Below, one piece after another: positions 42,811 to 52,189 of a DNA stretch of 64,000 bases. How positions within the stretch are numbered: position 1 is the first letter of the stretch; every line of letters begins with the position of its first letter. A program made the position numbers and the translations under genes. The stretch comes from UBA2266 sp964406945. GTDB taxonomy: Bacteria > Planctomycetota > Phycisphaerae > Sedimentisphaerales > Anaerobacaceae. Location: NCBI GenBank assembly GCA_964406945.1, contig CAYOTO010000006.1, positions 1 to 64,000 of the forward strand, read 5' to 3'. The notes under the pieces were generated by a model. It was given only the letters and a program-made list of their open reading frames with translations, did not search any database and was not told where the DNA came from.

Positions 42811-43140
42811 TTGTTATTCAATATTACCGGCAAACACGTTGATGTAAGCGAGGCTGTAAGGGCTCACGCACAGGAAAAAACGTCAAAGCTGCCGAAGTTC
42901 TACAACAGCATTAATCAGATTGAGGTAATAATCGATGGTGCTGTAGCCGGCAAAATGGGTGTGGAAATAATAGCGCGGGCCGAACACAGCAATGTTTTTA
43001 TCGCCTCCGAGAAAGGCGACGACGCCTACAAATGTATTGACCTGGCCGTGCACAAACTTGAAAGGCAACTGCGAAGGAAAAAAGAAAGACAGCGTAACAA
43101 CAAGCATATAGGCGGTGGCGAAGGAGTCTCGGGATTGTGA
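42811..43140 (+). CDS. hpf: Ribosome hibernation-promoting factor (short HPF)
   Basis: 109 residues of the HPF/YfiA fold: FNITGKHVDVSEAVRAHAQEK, NQIEVIID, and the basic helix DLAVHKLERQLRRKKER that sits in the ribosomal decoding centre. It lacks the C-terminal dimerisation domain of long HPF. The start is TTG at 42811, supported by a perfect AAGGAGG six bases upstream (42798-42804); no ATG is available. As in many bacteria it stands directly ahead of ptsN and ptsH, linking ribosome storage with the PTS phosphorelay. Confidence 0.9.
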   Translation: MLFNITGKHVDVSEAVRAHAQEKTSKLPKFYNSINQIEVIIDGAVAGKMGVEIIARAEHSNVFIASEKGDDAYKCIDLAVHKLERQLRRKKERQRNNKHIGGGEGVSGL

Positions 43141-43198
43141 ACACTAAAGAAGGTCCGGTATTTCAGGAGTAGAGCAGAATATTTGCGAGCGATATTGT

Positions 43199-43672
43199 AT
43201 GAAGTTTTCTGAATTTGTTTGTTTCGATGCTCTTGTGCCCGATCTTGGTGCCTCCGATCGAGATAAGGTTATCGCGGAGTTGGTTAATTCGCTTGATCGC
43301 GCCGATAGGCTCGGAGGTCACGATTGCGAAGACATAATCAAAGCGGTGGTCAAGAGAGAGAACGAGGCCAGCACCGGTATGGGCAAAGGCATCGCGGTTC
43401 CTCACGTCAAGCATTCTGGCATCAGCGAGGTCGTGGCTACCGTCGGGCAGAGCAGAAGCGGTATTGATTTTGCCGCACTGGACGAACAGCCGGTTTATTC
43501 GGTGATTCTGCTTATAAGTCCTGCGGAGAATCCGGATAAGCACCTGCAGGCGATGGAGAATGTGTTCAAACATCTCCAGATAGAAAAGTTTCGCAAATTT
43601 CTGATGCAGAGCGATACGGCCGAGAAGATCAAAGATCTGCTCATCGAGGCCGACGAGAACCCGTCCTGGTAG
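43199..43672 (+). CDS. ptsN: PTS EIIA component, nitrogen/fructose type
   Basis: 157-residue EIIA of the PtsN (IIA-Ntr)/fructose class. The phosphorylated histidine is His69 in GIAVPHVKHS, preceded by the family motif ENEASTGMGKG. No EIIB or EIIC domain is fused or nearby. It follows hpf and precedes ptsH and ptsI, as in regulatory phosphorelays that sense nitrogen or energy state rather than transport sugars. The Shine-Dalgarno is weak. Confidence 0.9.
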   Translation: MKFSEFVCFDALVPDLGASDRDKVIAELVNSLDRADRLGGHDCEDIIKAVVKRENEASTGMGKGIAVPHVKHSGISEVVATVGQSRSGIDFAALDEQPVYSVILLISPAENPDKHLQAMENVFKHLQIEKFRKFLMQSDTAEKIKDLLIEADENPSW

Positions 43673-43697
43673 CTGCGAAAAAGACGGAGCGGCTGAT

Positions 43698-44012
43698 ATG
43701 CAGTCAGGAGAAGAAACCGTGGACAACCGGGTTTACGAAACGGTTGTACAGATAAAAAATGCAGACGGTCTGCACATGCGCCCGGCCATGCAGTTTGTCG
43801 ATCTTGCAAATCAGTATGCTTCGGACGTTTCGGTTTCGAATGAGGACAACAGCGTCGACGGTAAGAGCATAATGCAGATGAGCATGCTTGCGGCGACTTA
43901 CGGGACCAGGTTGAAGATAAAGGCGCAAGGGCCCGACGCACAGGCGGCGGTTGATGCGCTCAGAGAGCTGGTTGAGAGCAAAATGTTCGATGAACCGGCT
44001 CCCGCCGACTAA
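43698..44012 (+). CDS. ptsH: Phosphocarrier protein HPr (or NPr)
   Basis: HPr fold with the active-site histidine (His26) in ADGLHMRPAMQF and a serine (Ser57) in DGKSIMQMSML at the position regulated by HPr kinase in other bacteria. No hprK is in the window. Two starts are possible: ATG 43698 (GGAG eight bases upstream) or GTG 43719 (AGGAG upstream); the latter gives 97 residues, closer to the usual 85-90. Sits 25 bases after ptsN and 27 before ptsI. Confidence 0.92.
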   Translation: MQSGEETVDNRVYETVVQIKNADGLHMRPAMQFVDLANQYASDVSVSNEDNSVDGKSIMQMSMLAATYGTRLKIKAQGPDAQAAVDALRELVESKMFDEPAPAD

Positions 44013-44039
44013 GACAAACTGGATTCACAGACGGATCTG

Positions 44040-45779
44040 ATGGAGATTAAGAAGGGTATAGCTGTTTCGCCGGGCATTTCCATTGCCAAGGCGGTGATCA
44101 TCGATTCGGAAGACTACAGGATTCCGCGTCGCATGGTGGCGCCGTCGCGCCGGATGGCGGAAATCCAGAGGGTCCGGAATGCGTTTCGGGATGCTATCGA
44201 CGAACTCAATGCGCTTCAGATCGAGCATGATGATATCCAGGACCGCACCATCAAAGACATATTCGCGGTCCATCTGCGTTTCCTTCACGACCGCAGCCTG
44301 CGAAAACGCATCACCGACAAGGTTCACAGCGAATCGGTGACGGCCGAGTTTGCGGTTTCAACAACTCTTCGCGAGATAGCTTCGCATTTTCTGAGTGAAA
44401 AAGACGCGTATATCAGTGAGAGGGCCGCCGATATCTTCGACATCGAGCGGCGGCTGCTGAAGCAACTGCTGGGCAAGAAGCGCGAAGTGGTGGACCGCAT
44501 TACCGAGGAGGTGGTCGTTGTCGCTCGCGAGTTGAGCCCGACGCAGACGGCGGGGTTCAACAGGGAATTTGTCAAGGGTCTGGCAACGGATGCCGGAGGA
44601 AGGACCAGTCACACCGCTATTGTCGCCCGTTCGATGGGCATTCCAGCGGTGGTCGCGCTCGAGGATCTCACGGAACACATTCGGGGCGGCGATACGGTAA
44701 TCGTCGACGGAAATCGCGGAATCGTAATAGTAAGTCCCGACGATGAGACGTTGCGCCAGTATACCGAGTATGGTCGAGAGCTTCAGGTTCTCGAGCACAA
44801 GCTGGATGCAATCAAAGGCAAACCGGCCGTCACACGGGATGGAGTTGTTGTCAAACTGCTGGGTAATATCGAGTTTCCGGACGAGGCGGAATCGGTTCTT
44901 GAGAAAGGCGGTGACGGAATCGGTCTTTATCGAACCGAGTTTCTTTATCTGAACCGGGAAACGGAGCCTTCCGAACAGGAGCATTATGAAGCGTACGCCA
45001 GAACGGTAAACATATTCCGCGACAAACCCGTCATAATCCGGACGATGGACCTTGGTGCGGACAAGTACACTCAGAGCAAACGTTTTGCCCCGGAGCCGAA
45101 TCCGTTTCTGGGTCTGAGATCGATTCGCTTTTGCCTGCAGAATCTTATGATGTTCAAGACGCAGTTGCACGCGATTCTGCGGGCGTCGGTGCTTGGTGAC
45201 GTCAGGGTGATGTTTCCTTTGATAACGAGCGTTCATGAACTGATGCAGGCGAAGATGATCCTCCGCGACGTTATGGAAGATCTGGGGGAGGAATGCGTAG
45301 ATTACAACAGCGACTTAAAAGTGGGCATAATGATCGAGACGCCTTCGGCGGCGCTGACGGCTCCGACGCTTGCCCGGGACGTGGATTTTTTCAGTATCGG
45401 AACAAACGATCTGACACAATATACATTGGCCGTCGACAGGGGAAACGAACTGGTGTCGACGCTGTATTCGGAGGTGGATCCGGCGGTTTTGCGGCTCATA
45501 AGAACCGTAATCCAGGACGCCCACAAGGCCCAAATCGATATGAGTATTTGCGGAGAAATGGCTTCACAGCCGGAGTTCGTAATGCTGCTGCTGGGTATGG
45601 GCATCCGCTCGATGTCGTTGGCTCCACCGATGATACCGGAAATAAAACAAGTAATCCGCTCTGTAACACTCGAGGAGTGCAACAAGCTGGCCAGGAAAGT
45701 TCTTGGTATGAATTCCGAGAGACAGATCAGCAATTTTCTCAGGAATGAGACCAGGAAGATTTTGCCGGAAGCGTTTTAG
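44040..45779 (+). CDS. ptsI: PTS enzyme I (phosphoenolpyruvate-protein phosphotransferase)
   Basis: 579 residues, the normal length. The phospho-histidine is His191 in DAGGRTSHTAIVARSMGIPA. The PEP-binding barrel shows GIGLYRTEFLYLNR, NPFLGLRSIRFCL, the SIGTNDLTQYT block and the catalytic Cys in MSICGEMAS. No GAF domain is fused at the N-terminus, so it resembles sugar-type EI rather than PtsP. It would pass phosphate from PEP to the adjacent HPr and then to PtsN. Confidence 0.95.
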   Translation: MEIKKGIAVSPGISIAKAVIIDSEDYRIPRRMVAPSRRMAEIQRVRNAFRDAIDELNALQIEHDDIQDRTIKDIFAVHLRFLHDRSLRKRITDKVHSESVTAEFAVSTTLREIASHFLSEKDAYISERAADIFDIERRLLKQLLGKKREVVDRITEEVVVVARELSPTQTAGFNREFVKGLATDAGGRTSHTAIVARSMGIPAVVALEDLTEHIRGGDTVIVDGNRGIVIVSPDDETLRQYTEYGRELQVLEHKLDAIKGKPAVTRDGVVVKLLGNIEFPDEAESVLEKGGDGIGLYRTEFLYLNRETEPSEQEHYEAYARTVNIFRDKPVIIRTMDLGADKYTQSKRFAPEPNPFLGLRSIRFCLQNLMMFKTQLHAILRASVLGDVRVMFPLITSVHELMQAKMILRDVMEDLGEECVDYNSDLKVGIMIETPSAALTAPTLARDVDFFSIGTNDLTQYTLAVDRGNELVSTLYSEVDPAVLRLIRTVIQDAHKAQIDMSICGEMASQPEFVMLLLGMGIRSMSLAPPMIPEIKQVIRSVTLEECNKLARKVLGMNSERQISNFLRNETRKILPEAF

Positions 45780-45880
45780 CGGCGGATTTTGACTTCGCAG
45801 TCGCCGGTTTTGAGAGTCGGTTTTTATGACCGGACGAGAGATAGCGGCGTTGCGGGGACAAAGGAGAAAAACCAATAGGT

Positions 45881-46603
45881 TTGGACACAAAAAATACAAG
45901 AGGGGACGCGAGCGAGCAGGTCTCGGTGATTCGGGTGCTTGCACAGTTCAGCATGCGCGGGTTGGAGGCCTTTATTTCACATGCCGAAACGCTCAGCTTG
46001 TTCCAGAGAGCTTTGGTTCGCGCGAACGTGCCTGTGCGCTACACACAGGGTTTCAATCCTCGTCCGAAGATGTCCGTGTCTCTGCCACGGCCTGTCGGCG
46101 TCGAGAGCGACGGGGATTTGCTGGCGTTGAGTCTCGAGTCAAGAGGGGGGTATCAGTTCGATAGAGAGGAATTTGTCAGAGCAGTTTCGGCAGAGCTTCC
46201 AGACGGCTGTCTATTGAAATGGGCGTTTTTGCAGAAGGGCAAGTCAGCGCCCAAACCGGAGGCGGCCGATTACGTTTTTACCATTCGTCCCGAGGCTATG
46301 CCGGACGGCTTAAGGGACAGAACAAAGGAACTGATGGAAGCGGGACGGCTTGAAGTTGAAAGAAGAATCGATGCAAAGGGCAGAACGCGCGTTGTCGATG
46401 TGAGGCCCTATATCGAATCTATAGCAATCGAAGGCACGGCGGTCGTGGTGCGATGTTTGATTACCCCGGGCGGCTCCATCCGTGTAGAAGAAATAATGGA
46501 TTTACTCCAGATAAGTGTGGATATGCTCGAGTCGCGAATCAGACGCAGCAATATCCGGTGGAGCGGATACTGCAATTCCGCGCGTCCGACCGGCAGGAAT
46601 TGA
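45881..46603 (+). CDS. Radical-SAM-linked DUF2344 protein
   Basis: The DUF2344 (TIGR03936) signature is clear: FSMRGLEAFISHAETLSLFQRALVRANVPVRYTQGFNPRPKMSVSLPRPVG. These proteins are usually fused to or next to a radical SAM enzyme of the YgiQ-like group and frequently precede RNase E/G, as here (31-base gap). The radical SAM partner is not found upstream in this window. Function is unknown; a link to ribosomal or tRNA modification has been proposed by context only. The start is TTG 45881, with AAGGAG rather far (15 bases) upstream, so an internal GTG remains possible. Confidence 0.85.
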   Translation: MDTKNTRGDASEQVSVIRVLAQFSMRGLEAFISHAETLSLFQRALVRANVPVRYTQGFNPRPKMSVSLPRPVGVESDGDLLALSLESRGGYQFDREEFVRAVSAELPDGCLLKWAFLQKGKSAPKPEAADYVFTIRPEAMPDGLRDRTKELMEAGRLEVERRIDAKGRTRVVDVRPYIESIAIEGTAVVVRCLITPGGSIRVEEIMDLLQISVDMLESRIRRSNIRWSGYCNSARPTGRN

Positions 46604-46634
46604 AACACTTATAAACAAATAACGAGGAAAAACA

Positions 46635-48158
46635 GTGACAAGAGAAATGATAGTGAACGTCGCCCAGAAAGAGGAATGTCGGGTGGCGGTGGTAGACAAC
46701 GGAGTACTGGAGGAGTTGTATGTCGAGCGAGCCAGTCTGAACGCCCATGTGGGAAATATTTACAAAGGGCGGGTAGTCAATATCGAATCCGGCATACAGG
46801 CCGCCTTTATTGACCTGGGCATCGAGAAGAACGGATTTCTTCATATCAGCGACCTTCACCCCAGGTACTTCCCTGGCTCCGGGGGACAGGCCGAGAACAT
46901 CGGTCGACGAAAGGCACTCAAGGAAAGACCGCCGATTCAGAATTGTCTGCGCAAGGGCAAGGAGATCGTGGTCCAGGTCACCAAGGAAGGCATAAAGACA
47001 AAAGGTCCGACGCTCAGCACTTATCTGGCTCTACCGGGCAAGTATCTTGTGATGATGCCCTGGATGAAGAAGCACGGCGTTTCGCACAAGATCGAGGACG
47101 AGGAGGAACGCAAACGACTTCGGGAAATTCTGGACCAGTGCAAACCGCCGAAAGGACAGGGTTTCATAATCAGAACGGCCGGGCAGAGATGCTCCAAGAG
47201 AGACGTTCAGAACGATTTGAACTATTTGTCCCGGCTGTGGAGGGCGATAGAAAAAAGAATCGAGAAGGAAAAGGCGCCGGGGGAGTTGTATCAGGAATCC
47301 GACCTTGTCATCAGGGCGATACGGGATGTTTTCAACAGCAAGATCAAGAACATTGTGTGCGATTCCGAAGCGGTCTGTAAGAAGATCAAGGATTTTCTGT
47401 CGATAGTCTCGCCGCGATTGAAACGGCGTGTCATCTATTACAGCGGAAAAGTACCGCTGTTTCACAAGTACAAGATAGAAGAAGAGATATCGAAGATTCA
47501 GTCGCGTACGGTGCAGCTAAAGACCGGAGGCTCCATAGTAATCGAGCAGACCGAGGCACTGGTGGCGATAGATGTTAACAGCGGCCGGTACAGACAACAG
47601 AAGAACGCCGAGCAAACCGCTTTTGAGAGCAATATGGAGGCGGCGAGTGAAATAGCACGTCAGTTGAGGCTTAGAGACCTCGGCGGGCTCATAATATGCG
47701 ACTTCATAGATATGCGCAACGCCAAGAACCGCAAGGCGGTCGAGCGGGCGTTCCGCGCGGCTATGAAGAGCGACCGTGCCCGCTCCAAGGTTCTGGGAAT
47801 CAGCCGTTTCGGCGTTGTCGAAATGACCAGACAGCGGATGCGGCCTTCTTTGCAGTCGAGCATTTACCTGGTCTGTCCTCATTGCGGCGGCGCAGGCTTT
47901 ATCAAGAGCCACGAATCTCAGGCGATCGAAATTATCAGACTGCTGAATCTTTCGACATCGCGGGATGAAATAAAACGCATAGAGCTGTCGGTTTCACACG
48001 AGGTTGCGGACTATCTGCAGAATCAGAAGAGGCGTTTGGTAAATGAGATAGAACAGAGCAGCGGCAGGGCAATCAGCATTCACGCCGTCCCCGGTTATTC
48101 GGGCGATAAGCACGAGCTGACGTGTTATGACGAGCGTGGGGGCGTGGTCAAGTTGTAG
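46635..48158 (+). CDS. rng: Ribonuclease E/G
   Basis: 507 residues of the RNase G size class: S1 domain (VGNIYKGRVVNIESGIQAAFIDLG), 5'-sensor region, and the DNase I-like catalytic domain with magnesium ligands in VAIDVNSGRY and LIICDFIDM. The zinc-link motif CPHCGG joins the dimer in homologues. It lacks the long C-terminal scaffold of RNase E. It matures rRNA and degrades mRNA. Start is GTG 46635, with a GAGGAAA upstream. Co-oriented with DUF2344. Confidence 0.94.
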   Translation: MTREMIVNVAQKEECRVAVVDNGVLEELYVERASLNAHVGNIYKGRVVNIESGIQAAFIDLGIEKNGFLHISDLHPRYFPGSGGQAENIGRRKALKERPPIQNCLRKGKEIVVQVTKEGIKTKGPTLSTYLALPGKYLVMMPWMKKHGVSHKIEDEEERKRLREILDQCKPPKGQGFIIRTAGQRCSKRDVQNDLNYLSRLWRAIEKRIEKEKAPGELYQESDLVIRAIRDVFNSKIKNIVCDSEAVCKKIKDFLSIVSPRLKRRVIYYSGKVPLFHKYKIEEEISKIQSRTVQLKTGGSIVIEQTEALVAIDVNSGRYRQQKNAEQTAFESNMEAASEIARQLRLRDLGGLIICDFIDMRNAKNRKAVERAFRAAMKSDRARSKVLGISRFGVVEMTRQRMRPSLQSSIYLVCPHCGGAGFIKSHESQAIEIIRLLNLSTSRDEIKRIELSVSHEVADYLQNQKRRLVNEIEQSSGRAISIHAVPGYSGDKHELTCYDERGGVVKL

Positions 48159-48236
48159 TATGATTAGGCTTGATAGTCGCGGCTGATTTGCGGATAATCG
48201 CTTTCGTCTGTTTGTGATGGCAGATTACCAGGGTAA

Positions 48237-49226
48237 ATGGAGAACCTTGTGAAACTCGATTTGGACTATGCAAGAGAAGTTATCAAGGCCGAGGCCGAGG
48301 CCATTTCCTCCATAGAATCGGTCGTGGACGAGTCTTTCGCCAGGGCCGCCGAAATGATGTACAACTGCGCCGGAGCGGTGGTGGTCAGCGGAATCGGCAA
48401 GGCCGGTATAATCGGTCAGAAGATAAGTGCGACTATGGCATCGACGGGGACTCCGAGCCATTTTCTGCATCCGGCTGAGGCGGTGCATGGAGACCTGGGG
48501 CGGCTTCGTAGGGAAGATATCGTGCTGATTCTGAGCTACGGGGGTGAGACCGACGAAATTGTGCGCCTGATTAATCTCGTGAAGCGTCTGGAAATCAAGA
48601 TGGTCGCGGTGACCGGTGCGGCCGACTCGACTCTGACTAAATACAGCGATGTTACGCTGTGTATGGGCACTCTGGCGGAGGCATGTCCACTGGGCGTGGC
48701 TCCGAGCGTTTCCACGACCTGCATGCTGGCGCTGGGCGATGCGCTGGCCCTTACACTTATGAAGGCCCGTGATTTCGGCGTCGAGGACTATGTTAAATTT
48801 CATCCGGGCGGGTCACTCGGGGCAAAGTTGATGACGGTCGAGCAGTCGATGATGTTCAAGGCCGGAGAAAAACTGCCAATTGCAGGCAGGGATGATTCGA
48901 TTGAGACCCTTCTGAAGCGTACGAGTGATGTTAAACGGCATGGCGCCGTCATGGTTATTGATGAAGAAGGAAAACTCGCAGGCATTGTCACGGATGCGGA
49001 TATCAGAAGATTGATTACCAGACAAGGTGCTGATGCACTGGCAACCGGAGTTTCACAAGTAATGACAGCCGATTGCAAACGAATCAAGTCCGATGCACTG
49101 GCGGCGGAAGCTACGGCCATTTTTCACAAATACCGAATTGATGAACTGCCGGTGGTCGATTCCGACGGAAAGCCCGTTGGCATGATCGACGTACAGGACA
49201 TAGTCACGATAAAGGCGGTGGGCTGA
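48237..49226 (+). CDS. kdsD: D-arabinose-5-phosphate isomerase (KdsD/KpsF family)
   Basis: 329 residues: an SIS sugar isomerase domain (VVVSGIGKAGIIGQKISATMASTGTPSHFLHPAEAVHGDLG, then FHPGGSLGAK) followed by two CBS domains (about 205-325, ending MIDVQDIVTIKAVG). It makes arabinose-5-phosphate, the precursor of Kdo in lipopolysaccharide. kdsC follows after 37 bases. kdsA and kdsB are not in view. Confidence 0.95.
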   Translation: MENLVKLDLDYAREVIKAEAEAISSIESVVDESFARAAEMMYNCAGAVVVSGIGKAGIIGQKISATMASTGTPSHFLHPAEAVHGDLGRLRREDIVLILSYGGETDEIVRLINLVKRLEIKMVAVTGAADSTLTKYSDVTLCMGTLAEACPLGVAPSVSTTCMLALGDALALTLMKARDFGVEDYVKFHPGGSLGAKLMTVEQSMMFKAGEKLPIAGRDDSIETLLKRTSDVKRHGAVMVIDEEGKLAGIVTDADIRRLITRQGADALATGVSQVMTADCKRIKSDALAAEATAIFHKYRIDELPVVDSDGKPVGMIDVQDIVTIKAVG

Positions 49227-49263
49227 AAGGGCGGCGTTCTACTCTAACGCCGGTTGAACACTT

Positions 49264-49791
49264 ATGGGTACCCAATCTAAAATCGAATTAGAACAAATCA
49301 AGGCCCTTGTGCTGGATGTCGACGGCGTCCTGACCGAGGGGACGCTCGTGATTAATTCCGATGGGAGCGAAAGCAAGCATTTCAACTCCCACGACGGGCA
49401 CGGAATACGGCTCTGGCAGCGAGCCGGGCTTAAGACGGCGTTTTTAAGCGGCAGGACCTCTTCGCCGACGGTTCGCAGAGCGGAGCAGTTGGGCGTTGAC
49501 AAGGTGTATCAGGAATGCCATTTCAAGCTGCCGGTGATGAAGCAGTTTCTCGAAGAAATGGCTTTAGCTCCGGAGAACGTCGCCTACATGGGTGATGATC
49601 TTCCCGATCTGCCGGTGATTCGATTCGTCGGATTCGGTGTTGCCGTAGCAAATGCAGTCAGCGAGGTTAAGCGGTACGCCGATTATGTCACAGAGCGGTC
49701 CGGCGGCCGCGGCGCCGTGAGGGAGGTTATCGAGCATATCCTCAAAGCCGGCGGTCGATGGGAACCGCTGATGGAACGCTATATTGCCTGA
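49264..49791 (+). CDS. kdsC: 3-deoxy-D-manno-octulosonate 8-phosphate phosphatase
   Basis: 175-residue C0-type HAD phosphatase without a cap domain. The motifs are VLDVDGVLTEGTLV (motif I), FLSGRTS (motif II), and MGDDLPDLPV (motif III). It releases phosphate from Kdo-8-phosphate and probably works as a tetramer. It sits between kdsD and an LptC-like gene, a common arrangement for LPS core synthesis and export. Confidence 0.94.
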   Translation: MGTQSKIELEQIKALVLDVDGVLTEGTLVINSDGSESKHFNSHDGHGIRLWQRAGLKTAFLSGRTSSPTVRRAEQLGVDKVYQECHFKLPVMKQFLEEMALAPENVAYMGDDLPDLPVIRFVGFGVAVANAVSEVKRYADYVTERSGGRGAVREVIEHILKAGGRWEPLMERYIA

Positions 49792-49804
49792 GCCGAGGTT
49801 GATT

Positions 49805-52186
49805 GTGGGGTCGATTCTTAGAAGAACAGCAATAGGGCTTATCGCACTGGCCGTGGTTTTCGCGGCTTACGTGCTTTATAATCGTCTTGGCGGCACACCG
49901 ACCATCGAAAACCGCACAGCCGACGACTTCTCCGACTATTCGGCGAACGGTTCTCAGGCGGTGCCGGACGCAAATGTGGGCAGAGTCGGAGACATAGGCG
50001 TAGGTGATGTAACCGGGGGTGAGTACTATCATCGAAACGCACAGAGGGAAATAGACCGGAAGTTCGGTTTCGAAAAGCTCCTGCACAAGGTCCGGAACAA
50101 CTGGAAGATCGAAAATCCTTACATGTATGTGTATCAGCCGAACTTCGAGTGCTCCATAACGGCAGACACCGGCAGCGTTGAAATCGAAACGGTTGCATCA
50201 CGACCGAGTCCCAAAGACGCCAGTTTCAACGGCAACGTGGTGATCCGGATAAGTCCCAGGGACGAGCGGTCCGACGTCGGGGAGGGGACGATATATATGG
50301 ACGACGTGGTATTCGTCAGCGACAAGTCACTTTTCTCGACCGCCGGGCCGGTGAGATTCGTCTCTGATGATGCCGAGATGGTTGGGACCGGGCTTGAGAT
50401 GATCTACGATGAGGACGCCGAACGCATCGATTACTTCAAGATTATAGAGCTGGACAGCCTGCATGTCAGCAGTTCGAAGACGTCTCTGGCGTCCATGTCG
50501 GGCGATACCGAAAAGGGCACTCGGCAGCAATCGATCGACAATATCGGAAACGACTCCGGCGAAGGCACCTATTATAAATGTATTTTCAGCGACAACGTGC
50601 GAATAAGCACACCCGAACAACTGCTGATCTCGCGACAGATGGTGAGTATAAACGATATTTTCTGGGCCAAATCATCGGATGCCAACGAACCTGATTCGCC
50701 GGCGGAAGAAGAAACAGTTGCCGCAGATGGTTCCGGCCAAGAACAGGCCGATCCCAACGATCAGACGGGCGTTGATGTGGTAATTACCTGCGACGGGGGA
50801 GTGCTGCTGGTTCCGTCGGGTTCGGCCAGAGCCGCCGAGGCCGAAGCAAAGGCGGCCGCAATAGCATTTGACGTTAACGACATTCTTGCCGGCGAGAAGC
50901 TGCCCGAGCGTACGACTTTCGTTACTCCCAGGATCGATCACAGTCTCGCGACCGAAGAGTCGATTGCCACCGGACCCACCAGGCTGGTCTTTCTGGCACG
51001 CGACGCGAACGCCCCGGACCCGAACAAGGCGATGTTTCCTGTGACGGTAACCGCGCAAGACCGGACGAGGTTCCTGTCGAAGACTAATCAGGTCATTTTC
51101 GAGGGCGACTGCAAGACAGTTATGCCCTCGCGTGATCCGAATGCGGAGCACGACTATGTTTTGACGAGCCCGACCATAACGGTCGATATTCTCGAAAGCG
51201 AATCCTCCGATCCGTTTACTACGGCCGACATCGTAGCCGGCGGCCCGGTCAATTTCGACTTCTGGACCGACGCGGTAGATTCAAACGATGCTACGAAGGC
51301 ATTGCCCGTAAATATTCTGGCTCAAAGACACGCTCGTTTCGAGGCGGCACAAAGACGGATTGTGTTCGAGGGCAGTTGCCGCTGCACAATGACCGACGAG
51401 GATCCCAATGCTGTCGAGCAGTTCATTCTGTCGGCGCCGCGTCTGACAGTCGATATGCCGAACGATGTCGATGATGAGTCAAGTGAGTTGGCCGCGAATT
51501 TCAAAAATATCCGCGCCGACGGTGGAACAGTTCACCTGGCGACCGTGAGGACGGCAAAAGCAGACTCAATCCTGGCGCGAAATCTCGGTCTGGATGAGCA
51601 GGCCCTGGGTCTGGGAGGCGTGGAGCTCAAATGCAGCAGGTTCGATTACGATCCGAACAGTGCGATTGCCGTTGCCAGCGGGCCCGGATCGATACGGTTT
51701 GATAACACCAAGATTCCCGAACCGAACGATGATTCAGACGGCTTGAGTCTGCGCAAGCCCTGTTATGCGCTGGTGCAGAATTTCAGTGAGCTGCGCTATT
51801 ACCTTGATCAGAATCAGATAGTGGCCGAATCGCCCTCTGACGGTTCGCTGCTGGTGGACTATTTCCCCATCACGGAGGGAAAATACGGCCAGCACATAGT
51901 GGCTCAGGCAAAAAAGGTCGAAGCTTCTTTGTATAAGACCGTGGACGGCCAGACCGAACTTGCCAGCCTGAGAGCCAGCGGCGGAATTACTTACAATGAC
52001 GATAAGAACGAATTCATCGGCAGCGAGATGGTCTACGACCACGAAAAGGGAGTTTTAAAAGTCGACGGCGACAGCAAACAGCCCTGTTATCTGAATGGTG
52101 CTCTTGTGAAAAGCATTACTTACGATATGGCCACAGGAAAAGCCAGCGGTGAAGTCGCCGCTCCGGGAGCTATCCAGTTCAAGTAG
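49805..52186 (+). CDS. Large LptC/OstA-like periplasmic protein
   Basis: About 793 residues with an N-terminal membrane anchor (TAIGLIALAVVFAAYVLYN) and a long soluble part. Repeating beta-strand units have the pattern '...ITVDILESE...GGPVNFDFWT...RHARFEAAQRRIVFEGSCR', typical of the LptA/LptC/OstA beta-taco fold that carries lipopolysaccharide across the periplasm. Ordinary LptC is about 190 residues, so this is four times larger and may span more of the bridge by itself. Position after kdsD and kdsC supports LPS export. A GTG at 49805 with GAGG six bases upstream is preferred over the TTG at 49784, which would overlap kdsC and lacks such a site. Not a proven orthologue. Confidence 0.7.
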   Translation: MGSILRRTAIGLIALAVVFAAYVLYNRLGGTPTIENRTADDFSDYSANGSQAVPDANVGRVGDIGVGDVTGGEYYHRNAQREIDRKFGFEKLLHKVRNNWKIENPYMYVYQPNFECSITADTGSVEIETVASRPSPKDASFNGNVVIRISPRDERSDVGEGTIYMDDVVFVSDKSLFSTAGPVRFVSDDAEMVGTGLEMIYDEDAERIDYFKIIELDSLHVSSSKTSLASMSGDTEKGTRQQSIDNIGNDSGEGTYYKCIFSDNVRISTPEQLLISRQMVSINDIFWAKSSDANEPDSPAEEETVAADGSGQEQADPNDQTGVDVVITCDGGVLLVPSGSARAAEAEAKAAAIAFDVNDILAGEKLPERTTFVTPRIDHSLATEESIATGPTRLVFLARDANAPDPNKAMFPVTVTAQDRTRFLSKTNQVIFEGDCKTVMPSRDPNAEHDYVLTSPTITVDILESESSDPFTTADIVAGGPVNFDFWTDAVDSNDATKALPVNILAQRHARFEAAQRRIVFEGSCRCTMTDEDPNAVEQFILSAPRLTVDMPNDVDDESSELAANFKNIRADGGTVHLATVRTAKADSILARNLGLDEQALGLGGVELKCSRFDYDPNSAIAVASGPGSIRFDNTKIPEPNDDSDGLSLRKPCYALVQNFSELRYYLDQNQIVAESPSDGSLLVDYFPITEGKYGQHIVAQAKKVEASLYKTVDGQTELASLRASGGITYNDDKNEFIGSEMVYDHEKGVLKVDGDSKQPCYLNGALVKSITYDMATGKASGEVAAPGAIQFK

Positions 52187-52189
52187 GGT

